Assembly: GCA_023212695.1 (NCBI GenBank)
Contig: JALCCG010000025.1
Location: forward strand, 62,001-126,000
DNA from: Sporisorium sorghi
Lineage: Eukaryota > Basidiomycota > Ustilaginomycetes > Ustilaginales > Ustilaginaceae
DNA: 64,000 bases
Direction of reading: 5' to 3'
This document shows positions 8,705 to 19,380 of this stretch, in pieces (positions within the stretch are counted from its first letter, which is position 1; every line of letters begins with the position of its first letter). The notes below the pieces were generated by a model. That model worked only from the letters and a program-made list of their open reading frames with translations, was not told where the DNA came from and did no database searches. The translations under genes and the position numbers were made by a program.

Positions 8705-9919
8705 GGTTGAGGGTTATTGTGAGCCCAGAAAAGGGATTCCGTCTCGAGAGAAGCGCCTTTGATCCCGCAACCAAGTGATTCGTAAGCGGTGTCTCGGACG
8801 ATGGTCTGGAGATGTCGTCAAAGTCGTAATCCCAGTGAGGTGGCCAATAGGCTGTATTTGGCGCGGTTCAGGCCTACTCTGGCTACAGCGATACGTGCCG
8901 CTGAGAGGGATGATGGTGGTGAGCGGGAGGAAAGGAAAGATGACGAGCAAAGAGAGCTGAGTCAAGAGTCCGTCCGTCGTCGATTCCGCAGAGGTTTGTG
9001 CGGCAGGCAGTTTCTCTCTGTGCTTTCCTGCTGCGCAAAAAAGAAAAGATTGAGAGACTGCGCTATGAATTGCTGAAATTGCAAGCGTGTCGCATTCTTC
9101 TCGTCAGGCGCGTCTTGGCTTGAATGCGAGTGGATCGCCCCGATTCGGCCTTGGAGATGCCAGATTTGTCAAGCCTAACAATTACGACTTCAAAAAATCG
9201 CTGGCTGAGCATCGGCGGCGGTCAAGCGCACGAGAAGCAGACAGGGCTCGTGCATGGCTCCTTTTTTTCGACCAAAAAATCACAAAAAAAAGGGTCCTGA
9301 TTTTGGCTGCTGTTGGTCCGTGAATGGGTGATTCGATGCTTGCTAGGCGCAGCGACAGTCACAAAGTCACACCAAGCAAAGTCAAAATGGCGCAGCAACA
9401 GCAGCAGCAGCAGCGATTTGGCGGAGCGTGCGGCGGAGTGCGCGCGCGTACACTCACAGTGCAAGTGCAGTCATCCGCCTGCTCCACAAAGCGATAGGCA
9501 AGGGTCCCAGCTGCTCTCAGCTGTCGTCATCCTCACCATCATCTCATCTGCAACCTCATCATCCACTCTACATCGAGAGCATTTCGTCTGCTCACCAAAT
9601 ACACTCGAACGCACCAGACGCAGACACAAGGCGTGCAAAAGACGTAGATCCTCTTCCAATCTTTTGCATCGCTTGTAGCTTTACCATCCCGCATCCACCC
9701 GCCTCGCCAACGACTACAAAGGGCATCAACTCTCCTGGTTGAACGCATCCGCACCTCGACGAACCTACTTCTGGCGCTGCTCAGCTCAATCCGATCGAGG
9801 GCCGATCCACGTCCAATTGGAGAGCATCGAAGTAAAGACCTTGGCGAGGTAACAGTCCTCCATCCCATCGATTGATAAGCAATTGTACGCACGCGTGCCA
9901 CACCATCAGAGCGGTCACG
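8705..9919. other. Divergent intergenic region, SPT16 / ATG8
   Basis: This stretch of about 1.2 kb lies between divergent start codons and should contain both promoters and leaders. A short CAG run lies near 9395-9415, and the 200 bp before ATG8 are rich in C and T. Small ORFs here lack protein-like composition. No further gene seen. Confidence 0.5.
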
Positions 9920-10276
9920 ATGCGTTCGGCGTTCAAGAACGAGCACTCGTTTGAAAAGCGCAAGGCCGAGGCCGAGAGGATCCGCCAAAAGTACCCGGAT
10001 CGCATCCCCGTCATCTGCGAAAAGGCCGACCGCACCGACATCCCAACGATTGACAAGAAAAAGTATCTCGTACCCTCGGATCTCACTGTGGGCCAGTTCG
10101 TCTATGTCATTCGCAAGCGCATCAAGCTGGCTCCCGAGAAAGCCATCTTCATCTTTGTCGACGAAGTGCTTCCAGCCACAGCAGCGCTGATGAGCGCCAT
10201 CTACGAAGAGCACAAGGACGAGGACGGCTTCCTCTACGTCTCGTACTCGGGCGAGAACACGTTCGGTCTTGCTTGA
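9920..10276 (+). CDS. ATG8: Autophagy-related ubiquitin-like protein ATG8
   Basis: A 118-residue single-exon protein. The start follows the family's fixed N terminus ([15 protein letters not shown]); the open frame extends upstream to 9872 but that part is leader. The ubiquitin-like fold residues are present ([55 protein letters not shown]). Gly116 is followed by only two residues (LA), so Atg4 cleavage is needed to expose the glycine for conjugation to phosphatidylethanolamine. It acts on phagophore membranes in autophagosome growth and cargo selection through LIR motifs. Strongly conserved; I have no doubt about this call. It is divergent from SPT16. Confidence 0.98.
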   Translation: MRSAFKNEHSFEKRKAEAERIRQKYPDRIPVICEKADRTDIPTIDKKKYLVPSDLTVGQFVYVIRKRIKLAPEKAIFIFVDEVLPATAALMSAIYEEHKDEDGFLYVSYSGENTFGLA

Positions 10277-11682
10277 TCTGCAACAAGCGCGACATCGTCT
10301 CGAACCGAGCTGTCTCAGCAAATCCATGCGAAAATCTTAGGGCGGCGCTTGGACGATGCAACCGGGATGCAACCAAGCCGTTGATCTGCTTTGCATGGCC
10401 GTCCTACTCAATCCACTTCTCAAGATCGCTCGACGAACTGACGATTACTCGTAGTCCTAGCTCGCCTTCACTGCCCTTCAAATCCAGCTTCCCCTTACCA
10501 AGTCTCGTTGACGTCTTCCGATGCTCTTCCGATCCGACTTTGAGCCCTCTCAACCGCTCTTCAATCTGGTCCTCACGTTCTTCTTTCCTTCGCTTCCGTT
10601 TGTACTGTTATATCCGCCGCGCTCCGTTCCCGTCTTGCTATCGAAACATCCAATCCAATCCAGGGGCGCTGATGTGGCTCTTCTCGGCCGATTTGTGCTG
10701 ATTTGAGACAACCCGACGCGGCGGCTGCCCATGCACACTCCCGCAGAACAAGCTGCTTGCTTAGCCACCAAGTAACTAGCATGTGAGCAGGTCTGAGCTT
10801 GGTTTTGCCAAGGCAGGTCTATCGAGTGATAGTCGCTCCCATCGCAGATTGTGCATCTCAGACTCGTAACTTCTCCATGCTGTTGTGAGTCGTGATGCGT
10901 TGTCACCAGCCTCTGTCGAAGCGAAAGCACGGCATAGTTAGCAAGCAAGACAGGGTTCAGAGTCGAGGATTTTTCCGCTAACTGTGAGATCGCACTTCTA
11001 TTTGGTTTTCGAGTGTTTTTTTTTTTTTTTTTTTTTTTTCGTGTTTTTGTCGGAAGGCGAAGGCGCGATTGGCCGAGAAAAAGGAAAAAAAGAAAAAAGA
11101 AAAAGAAAAGACTTTTTTATGCTTTTTGTTCGTCGTCGTCGTCGTCGACATCCTCTCGTCAAAAATGTCGACGATCAAGGGTTCTTTTCAGACCGAAAAG
11201 CCTTTCACAACCGGCAGGCACCGTCCCTACTGACAAGGGCTGCTGCGGATTCTCCTCTTCACCACCATCATCATCAACTCAAAAAAGCGCAAGTAGGCGC
11301 GACTCCATTCAGCACATTTTGTCCCGCTTCGGCCTTCTGTTATCAACGAGCTCATCTCGATCGTTTGGCATCAAATCTAGTCGGCTCGAATCGATCTAGG
11401 CGATAGCGACGCACCAGTACCCTGTCGCACCTACCGTCCTCCTCAACCCGCATCCTTCCCTTCTTCCGCTTCCGACAGAACAACATGTCTCGGTCGTAAT
11501 TGCCCACCAACCTCAGCTCGAGAACCGCACCGCACCACTGTATTGGGCGATCTCTTTTGTCTCCAGTGTGCTGCTATCAACAAATACTCATCGTGACCAA
11601 GCACACGACACACAGCATTTCAGACTCGCAGCTCAGACTTTCGACCGCGCTCGAGTGATCTCTCGCCCAGAACACCTCAATC
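10277..11682. other. Intergenic region, ATG8 to PP4R1-like gene, with T24 tract
   Basis: About 1.4 kb with no supported gene. It has an uninterrupted run of 24 T at 11016-11039, followed by an A/G-rich stretch (11070-11110) and a GTC repeat (gtcgtcgtcgtcgtcg, about 11129-11146). The last 280 bp before the ATG at 11683 look like a fungal leader, with C/T-rich segments. Confidence 0.5.
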
Positions 11683-14600
11683 ATGGCTGCAGATCGTCCC
11701 AAGGAGCCCGAGATCAAAGTCTCGGACGATGGCTTCAACGCCAATTTCAGTCTGTCGCCTCGACTCGATCAGCCTCCATCCCGGACTATGGGATCGACAA
11801 CGCGAGGCAGACACCATCACCACAACCGCAACCACTCCATCGACACGAAGGACCGCACCAGTCCTACTCTAGGCTTTGGACCCATGCAGTCCTCGCTCGA
11901 TCGACCTTGGGCCATTGCTGAGCATACGGATGCTCAAACAGCCTCATCCGACTCAGCCCATGCCTCCGCTTCCGCTTCGTCGTCTGATCCGTCTCGCATT
12001 GTCAACGGAACACACGAACCTCATTCAGGTCTCTCCGCGACACGGTCGAAACCGACATCCATCGGCCACCTCTCGGCCTCCAGCTCTCCCACTCTTCATC
12101 CATCTACGCGGAAGGTCAGCTCTGGATCCAACGCAAGCAGCACCGGCAGCGCGTCTCCTGATGCAACATTTTCGTTGGAAGCGCGTCGGCTCAACGCTCG
12201 CAACGCCGAACGACACGCACCCAATGGCGCCGCTCACCATTTGTCCGAAGGCAGCAGCCGGCGTACCTCGTCGCCTGCTCGAACTTTCACTGGTGCGCCC
12301 ATCTCACCGCACCTTCAGTCTACAATGTCGCCACACACGGGTCTCGCACACGCTCGTCGCGCCAGCACCGAACTGGCCACGGCTCCCTTCCGTGCGCCTT
12401 CGCCCATCTTCCTGCCATCAGCCTCGCCGCCCACGGGTCCCGTTAACCCAGATGCGCAGCACAGCTGGGACTCCATCTGGCCTCGATCCTCCACGCCAGA
12501 TCGTGCCGATCAGTTGCGCAGGATGGGCTCCATCTCGCCCGTCGCAGGTTCGCCTGGCCTCAACTCGCCATCTGGCTTGTCCGACTCGATCAACCTCTCG
12601 CGCTCCCCTTCCACCTCATTTGACTCGGGCTCTCCTGCAAGCTCCTCAACCACGGTGCTTGGACGACCCAAAGCACGCCGTCCGTACGAGCTGCGTGGAT
12701 CGTCATCCTCTCCCATCTTGCGTGTGAGCCCAAGTGGGTTGCGTGACAGCCACGATCCATCCAGGAGCCCTTGCAGAAGCTTCGAGACGGCCAAGACCGA
12801 GCCCGTCATCAAAATCGGCTTCACTCCCTCGCACTCCGCTGCAGATGCTTCTAGGTCACAGATCGCTGCCTCGGCGCTCCCAAGTCCAGCGAGCAAGGTG
12901 CTCTCGCCAGCTACAGAGGCGACTCCGCACGTCGACGCTGCCACTGCGCTCGTCTCGCACCGCACAAGCAGCACCGGCTCCTCGTGGCTGCCCGAACGAG
13001 CCGAGTCGCCCTCGGCCGCCTTTGTCGCCGATCCAAAGAAGCGCCGCGGATCCGTGCCCATCCCTCATGCGCTGCCCCTCCCAGCCAGAACACTTTCGCC
13101 CAAGATTTCGCCCACTTCCCCGCGCTCTCCCTTCCTCGAGCTCGCCAACCCGACCGCGTCTGCGCCCAACGGCTCCAACATGGGTCTCAGCGAGAGCCCG
13201 CCCAAGACGCGCAGCTTCATTGCTATGCCGCCTCGCTCAGGCTACGAACTGAGTGATGACCCGGACGACGTTGGCTCGGAAGAAGACGGCTCCAATTCGG
13301 AGAGGGAGAGCGTAGGCACCAACGACGAAGATCAGGACGACTCGGAGTACGGTGACGAAGACATTGTTGATGCGGCCGATGCTATCGACGAGGACCAGGA
13401 GCCGCACATGTCTGAAGATGGATCGAGAGGCATGCACCATGGTGCGGAGGACTCAAACGAGGCATCGAGTCAGAAGGACGATGCATCATCGCAAGGCAGC
13501 AGCAGCAGCAGCAACAGCAACAGTGTCGCCGGACCATCCGAGCGCCCCTCGCTGCCCAAACGACCCAGTCTCACCAGATCCGGCGTGGTTCCACCGCCCA
13601 TCACCATCGTCGATCACGTACGCAGTCCGCTCGATCCACTCGTTCAGGTCGAAAACTCGGTTCGTGCGCTGGCTGCACAGAAGGGTTCGGCGGGCAGCAC
13701 CATGCTCAACTTTTTCCGTGACGAGCGCAGTCAGCAAGATATGCAGCAGCCGCAGTTGGGCGTTTCTAGCGATGCACAGATTTCGGACTCGGTCATGCCG
13801 TCCGCGCTCGGACTCGACGCTGGTGAAGCACAGCCCATCGACGCCATGATGGAGGAAGGCGGTAACAGCATCGAACAAGATGATGACGACGACGACGATG
13901 AAGATGAGCAGGGCTATGGCGCTGTCGTCGAGAACGCTGACGAAGGGCTCAACACGCTCGAGCGCATCTTTTTGTTCGCCAAGAGCGACATGGCCTTCCA
14001 CAGGGTCTTGGTGTCGCAGTCGCTGCCAGACTGGATCCGCGAAGTGGAGCTCAACGATGCTGTCGAGTACATCATCCCCTTGCTCAACGGGCTTGCCACC
14101 GACGAGCCCGACGTCTGTGCCGCATTCGCACCCGAGGTGGGCCGCGTCATGTGGTACTTTTTCCGCAACTGTCCCATCGCCGAGCTTGCCGACGAGTCCA
14201 ACGATATGCAGAACGCCGACGAGGACCAGCCAGAAACCGCATCGCGTCCCAAGATCAGCCTCACCGCCTTCACCACGCTGCTGTGCGCGCTGCTGCTCAA
14301 CCAGAATACCATCATCGCTGGAGCCACGCAGCAGTCGCTCGTTCAGCTGTTCTATCGGCTCGACCGCCGCGACCTCGAGCTTTCCAAGGAAGAGCTTGCC
14401 GAGAAGGACCAGGCAGAGGTTCAAGCGAGGCAGCAGGAGCAGGACCTCGAGAGCTACATCACCCATGCTTCGGGTCGAGATGGACAGCCGGTGCCGCACG
14501 AAGAATACCGTTTTGACGATCACGTGAGGACCGCCGTCAAGAACGAGCTGCTGGTCAATGTGGCATTGGCTCTGGCGCAGATCCATCAGCATGGTCACGA

Positions 14601-17600
14601 TCGCAACGCGGAAGACCAGGAAGGTGAACACGACGAGGAGCAGCAAGGCGCTTCGTCCGACGCAATGAACACCGAGGCGGACGAGCAGCAAAAGGACGCA
14701 AACGCAGACGAGGCGATGGAGGAGGATGACCACGCAGACACCCCTTCGAACGGCGAGCAGGCTGCGATTGAGCCTAGTGCTTCTTTCGAAGAAACCGTGA
14801 CTTCCTCCCACGATGCCATGGATGAGGAGCATGGCTCGACAGACGCCAACTCATGGGGACAGGACGACAATATGTTCGGTCAGCAAAGCGATGGCTCGGC
14901 GAGCGACGTGCAGATTGATCAAGACGAGGAATCGGCCGTTGGTCGCATGGCCTCGGTCAGCTTGCTTGCCGCATTGGCAGCTGACGAGCTCATTCCCCAA
15001 GACGCGCTGCTGCACAGATACGCACCCGAAGTGCTCAAACTCATCGACGACGGCGCATTCTACGTCCGGAAAGAGGTGGCCAGCTCGCTCGGCCCTCTGT
15101 CACGCAACATGTCGGTGGAGGCGGTGGAGCACACGGTGCTGCCGGCCCTGAACAAGGCTATCCACGACCGCAATTGGCACGTTCGTCAAGCCGCATGCTT
15201 CTCAATCCCCGCGACGCTCGGAAAGCTCGAAGAAAAGGTGCGTCGCGAGCAGACACTCGTCTTCATGCGAGCGCTCGTCAACGACGTCTCGCGTCAGCTG
15301 CGGATGGCAGCGCTCGAGATCATTGGTGAAGTTATTTACATGTTCCACGAGACCGAGGCTGGCGTGCCTGAGGAGCTGGTGCGCTTCTTTTTGGGCGAGC
15401 CATTCGATGGCCCACCGCAACAAGGCGACGCTTCGCTCACCTTTGACAAGACGAGCGATCCCGAGGGCATCGAGGCGCTGTTTGAAGAGGAAAGGGCCAT
15501 GATGATGGACGCGGGCTCGGATCTGGGTGTGCCCTCGTCGCTTCGCGATGATCAAGATTCGCTGCTGGCCAACTTTGGCTATGGCGGCAACGAGAGCTCC
15601 ATGATGGATGCGGCGCCGTGGGACACCAACTTCCGCGTCAACAATTTCGACCCGGAACGTCCGCTCGTGGTCGCTTACAACCTGCCTGCTGTCGTGCTGA
15701 CGCTGGGTTCGGACCAGTGGAGCCGCCTCAAGCAGGCGCATGCCGAGCTGACGAGGAGCGACAAGTCCAAGGTGCGCAAGAGCCTGGCGGCTTCGCTGCA
15801 CGAGATCGCCAAGATTATTGGGCAAGAAGCTACACGCGACGACCTGCTGCCGGCGGCGACGCGCTTTTTGACCGACGACGACGTCGAGGTGCGTACGGCC
15901 ATATTTGAAAACATGGACGTTTTCCTGTCGCATCTGCCACAGGTCGAGGCGGAGCGGATGCTGTCGCAGCTGCAGTCGCTGTGGTCTTCAGGCGCGCTGC
16001 GGGACTGGCGGCTGCGCGAGCAGCTGGCGCTGCACATCCCGAGCATGGCCAAGCAGTTCCTGCTCGAGGACGAGGACGGCAACCTGGTGTCGCTGATGCA
16101 GCTTGCGCTCGCGGATCCGATCAGCGCGGTGCGCGATGCGGGGATCCAGTGCGTGCCCAACCTGTACAAGGCGTTTGCCGAGCACGACCAGGTGATCGCC
16201 GACGGCTTCCTGGGCATGGTGAGCGATCTGGGCGACAGCCAGGGTTACCGGCTGCGCGTGTCTTGTTTGCTGTGCATCGGTGCGCTGGTCGAGTCAGGTC
16301 TGCAGCGATCGTCGTGCGAGCTGCTGTTGCTGAGTAGGTTGAGCCAGATGGGCGATGATCGAGTTGTGGATGTGCGCATTGCGCTGGCGCGCACGCTGGG
16401 GCAGATGTGTCGCAGGGACGAGCTGTACGCGCTGCCGCAGTCGCGATCGGAGGATCTGAACAGGTTGATCGCCAAGCTGGCGCACGACGACTCGGACGAG
16501 GTGCGCCAGCCTGTCTCGGGCATCTTGTCGGAGGAGGAGCTCAGTCGGTATGCTGCGCTGCCGCGGGAGGCAGGAGTCGAGTCTCGCAAGCTCGTGCTTG
16601 GACCTGCCGACGGTGGACCGCATCGACCCGAGGGCGAAGGCGGCTTCACGAGCCAATTCGTCGACGCAGAAGGCGACGACGGGGACAGCGACGTTTTCCA
16701 GATGGACGACGACAGTGCTTTCGAGCAAGGCAACTCGACTGAAGACAAGAACCAGCACGAAGAAAGCCAGGCCGCGACGGAATCCACCAGCGCCAAGGAC
16801 TCTTCGGAACCAATGTCGCAGGCACAGTGGGCTCAGCATTTGGAAATGTCGCGCGCAAACATCTTTGGCGGCGGCGCCAAGCGCCAGACGGAGTCAGATT
16901 TCGGGTCGGACTGGGTCAACGCGAACGGTCCTGCATTCTTCGACTACGGCGACAATGACGAGGACGACGACATCGAAGACGACGAAGGTTTGGGAGAGGA
17001 GCCTCACCACCTGCTGAATGTGGATCGAGATTCGACCGGGTCAGGCGAGCTGATCGAGCACGAGAGCGATGATCACGCGGACGAGAGCAACGGAGACGCA
17101 CAGAACAAGGAGCAGGACTCGCAGCAGCAGCAGCAGCAGCAGCAGCAGGCGGATGACAGCATGGACGAAGCGAGCGGCGAGGCGGGCATCACGCTGTCGT
17201 CGCCGCAGCGCGGGCTCGAGGCGGCCGTCGCAGCAGCTAGTGGTGACACGGACGGCTTGGTGGACAGCCCGAGTCGCGCAGGAGCCTCGAGGTCGCCCGC
17301 CGGCCAGGCCAAAGCGGCGGACCCGTTCCTAGCCTTTGTCGCGGGGCGCCGATCGCAGGACCTGTCGAAATCGCAGCCGGAACAGATGGGACGCAGCGCT
17401 GCGGCAAAGCGATCGCGGCTGTCGAACGGCACCGCTGCGCCTCAGCACGAAGCTGGTGGAGACGAAGCGATGATGGGCACACGCTACTTGTCGAAAAGCT
17501 CGGGCGACTGGTCGCAGCTCTCATCGGGCGATGCACACGCACCACCACGCGGGGGTGATGATGATGACGGCACCGCCGTTGCCGCTGTCGCCAATAACAA

Positions 17601-17625
17601 CGACGACGACTTTGTCCAGGTGTAA
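11683..17625 (+). CDS. PP4R1-like HEAT-repeat phosphatase regulatory subunit with long low-complexity extensions
   Basis: Single-exon protein of 1980 residues. Residues 1 to about 750 are a disordered Ser/Pro-rich region with many SP sites, followed by acidic stretches. A helical HEAT-repeat region runs from about 755 to 1625, interrupted by an acidic insert near 970-1080. Segments such as DDGAFYVRKEVASSLGPLS and AIHDRNWHVRQAACFSIP carry the HEAT signature and most resemble protein phosphatase 4 regulatory subunit 1, a scaffold that holds the PP4 catalytic subunit. The C-terminal 350 residues are again low-complexity, with a Q10-type CAG run (about 17116-17150). Human PPP4R1 is about half this length. 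A PP2A A-type or other HEAT scaffold is the alternative. Confidence 0.72.
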   Translation: MAADRPKEPEIKVSDDGFNANFSLSPRLDQPPSRTMGSTTRGRHHHHNRNHSIDTKDRTSPTLGFGPMQSSLDRPWAIAEHTDAQTASSDSAHASASASSSDPSRIVNGTHEPHSGLSATRSKPTSIGHLSASSSPTLHPSTRKVSSGSNASSTGSASPDATFSLEARRLNARNAERHAPNGAAHHLSEGSSRRTSSPARTFTGAPISPHLQSTMSPHTGLAHARRASTELATAPFRAPSPIFLPSASPPTGPVNPDAQHSWDSIWPRSSTPDRADQLRRMGSISPVAGSPGLNSPSGLSDSINLSRSPSTSFDSGSPASSSTTVLGRPKARRPYELRGSSSSPILRVSPSGLRDSHDPSRSPCRSFETAKTEPVIKIGFTPSHSAADASRSQIAASALPSPASKVLSPATEATPHVDAATALVSHRTSSTGSSWLPERAESPSAAFVADPKKRRGSVPIPHALPLPARTLSPKISPTSPRSPFLELANPTASAPNGSNMGLSESPPKTRSFIAMPPRSGYELSDDPDDVGSEEDGSNSERESVGTNDEDQDDSEYGDEDIVDAADAIDEDQEPHMSEDGSRGMHHGAEDSNEASSQKDDASSQGSSSSSNSNSVAGPSERPSLPKRPSLTRSGVVPPPITIVDHVRSPLDPLVQVENSVRALAAQKGSAGSTMLNFFRDERSQQDMQQPQLGVSSDAQISDSVMPSALGLDAGEAQPIDAMMEEGGNSIEQDDDDDDDEDEQGYGAVVENADEGLNTLERIFLFAKSDMAFHRVLVSQSLPDWIREVELNDAVEYIIPLLNGLATDEPDVCAAFAPEVGRVMWYFFRNCPIAELADESNDMQNADEDQPETASRPKISLTAFTTLLCALLLNQNTIIAGATQQSLVQLFYRLDRRDLELSKEELAEKDQAEVQARQQEQDLESYITHASGRDGQPVPHEEYRFDDHVRTAVKNELLVNVALALAQIHQHGHDRNAEDQEGEHDEEQQGASSDAMNTEADEQQKDANADEAMEEDDHADTPSNGEQAAIEPSASFEETVTSSHDAMDEEHGSTDANSWGQDDNMFGQQSDGSASDVQIDQDEESAVGRMASVSLLAALAADELIPQDALLHRYAPEVLKLIDDGAFYVRKEVASSLGPLSRNMSVEAVEHTVLPALNKAIHDRNWHVRQAACFSIPATLGKLEEKVRREQTLVFMRALVNDVSRQLRMAALEIIGEVIYMFHETEAGVPEELVRFFLGEPFDGPPQQGDASLTFDKTSDPEGIEALFEEERAMMMDAGSDLGVPSSLRDDQDSLLANFGYGGNESSMMDAAPWDTNFRVNNFDPERPLVVAYNLPAVVLTLGSDQWSRLKQAHAELTRSDKSKVRKSLAASLHEIAKIIGQEATRDDLLPAATRFLTDDDVEVRTAIFENMDVFLSHLPQVEAERMLSQLQSLWSSGALRDWRLREQLALHIPSMAKQFLLEDEDGNLVSLMQLALADPISAVRDAGIQCVPNLYKAFAEHDQVIADGFLGMVSDLGDSQGYRLRVSCLLCIGALVESGLQRSSCELLLLSRLSQMGDDRVVDVRIALARTLGQMCRRDELYALPQSRSEDLNRLIAKLAHDDSDEVRQPVSGILSEEELSRYAALPREAGVESRKLVLGPADGGPHRPEGEGGFTSQFVDAEGDDGDSDVFQMDDDSAFEQGNSTEDKNQHEESQAATESTSAKDSSEPMSQAQWAQHLEMSRANIFGGGAKRQTESDFGSDWVNANGPAFFDYGDNDEDDDIEDDEGLGEEPHHLLNVDRDSTGSGELIEHESDDHADESNGDAQNKEQDSQQQQQQQQQADDSMDEASGEAGITLSSPQRGLEAAVAAASGDTDGLVDSPSRAGASRSPAGQAKAADPFLAFVAGRRSQDLSKSQPEQMGRSAAAKRSRLSNGTAAPQHEAGGDEAMMGTRYLSKSSGDWSQLSSGDAHAPPRGGDDDDGTAVAAVANNNDDDFVQV

Positions 17626-19380
17626 CAACATTGTAGGATTTTTGTATTCTTTTGATGATGTGCTCTAGCAGGGTAATCTCATGACAGTCATATGTGCCGA
17701 TAGCGGTGTGCGATGTGGCTGGATAAAGCCACACGAGATGTGAGAGACGAAGGCTGGCAGGCGATCGTGAGGGTGTAGCGGTGAGCTGAGGGGTTTGGCA
17801 GGGCGGAAGGATGAAAGGGTCAGGCGAACCAAAAAAGGCGCGAAATTCAATTCATGCTGTGAGCAAAGATCTCCTTGCATGTGACGGGCTGCAAAAAAAG
17901 ATGGATTCGAGGTCCGCAACCGCACGCGCCCACTGCGCTGGGTTGCGTTGAATTTGACAAGTCGACAAGGAACGACGGCTTCGCATCGCGCACACGCCCC
18001 TTGCGCCAGGTCAGATTTCGATCAACTCCAATGCCACCATCGTCCCCCTCTGATCGCTTGGATCGCTTGTACAGCCACCACCACTGGTCGCTACTTTGGC
18101 GCAAGTTGGGTGGGAATCCACAGCGAACGAAACAGTGGGTTGGTGAACATGCACGTGTGTGAGCGTCAAAGCCCTTGTGCGAGGATCTGGCGGCAATGAC
18201 GCACGCAGCCTCTCGTTGCGCTGCTGCTGATGCTCAAGTGAGAGGAAGAGGATACTTGAGGAGGTCTCGGTTAGCGATTGAGGCGGGTGCGGCTCCTGCT
18301 CTTCGCACAAGGAGAAGGTCGGCAAGCCCTGCTCGCTTGTCTCAGGGATTATTATTATTATTATTATTTTCCAGCGTTCCTCGTCGCAGCTCGTCAGGGC
18401 GAGAGAGAGAGAGAGATGGTAGAGCGAGAGAGGGAGAGAGAGAGAGAGAGGAACGGACGAGTCGGCTAGCTTCTCCTCTGTCTGTGTCTCCTGCTCGCCT
18501 GCGCTCTAGCCGACTCTTGATTTCAAGCAAGTTCAAGGTTCTGACTGCGATTCAACTCTAAATTTCAAAGAAAAAGGGGAAAAAAAAAAGACAGTGATAC
18601 ACAGCGAGAGTGCCATGCCAACCATGCATACGGGACAGTCGAGAATGCAATCTCTCCCACTTTCTCAGTCTCTCTCTGGCATTGCGCCCCCTCATCCGAA
18701 CCCGGTTCTGCCTTGCAACTGTGGTGGTACCGCACCGACACGACGAGCACAGGCTCAGGCACCACCACCGCTCCCTTGAATTCAAGACAAAGGGAAAAGT
18801 TGAGATCTCGCTTTGTGTCGCCAGAAGCAGAAGTAGAACCATGCGTGAGAGAGTGTCGATGCCTGTCAAAACTGCCAAAGCGTGTTCACTGAGTTGAGAT
18901 TTGACTGTCTCTTTTGCCATGTCTCCTACACACCTTCGTTTCGACTCGTCTCTTTCGTCTACTCCATCATCCCACCCTGCCATCATCGCTTCCTTTCGGA
19001 TTCTCTTTCGCTCCTTTCCTATTTCCTACGCCTTTCCCTCTCTCCCTTCCCTTCCGAGTGGCGAGAAGCTGGCTTCCCTATTGGTGGCAACAGCCGACTC
19101 ATTCTAAACTTGCCACAACTTCACTCTCTCGTACCTTTCTGCACACCTCTGCTCGTCGACTCCCACAACCCTGGGAACCCTTTCCGTCGCTTCCATCCTT
19201 CCACCCACTCTGCTCCTGCGCATCATCTACGTTCTACTTCAACATCCTTCATTTGCATCTATCTGTTGATTCTAGAACCATCCCACCATCTTTCATTTGA
19301 CTATCGCTCGTCTACAGTAGCTCCCTGCTCCACCTCATCTCTCCCTCCCCAAGCTTCTCGCCGGAGGAGTCCCTCCCAAA
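17626..19380. other. Intergenic region, PP4R1-like to OPT transporter, with simple repeats
   Basis: About 1.75 kb without a supported gene. It holds an (ATT)7 run at 18348-18368 and, right after, a GA-rich block at 18400-18450. From about 18890 to the transporter ATG the plus strand is markedly C/T-rich (ctc, ttc, tcc), which looks like a strong fungal promoter or leader and gives long but unconvincing ORFs. Confidence 0.5.

Noticed and set aside
17895..17935. Possible tRNA B-box (gattcgaggtcc)
   Set aside because: No matching A-box or acceptor stem nearby.
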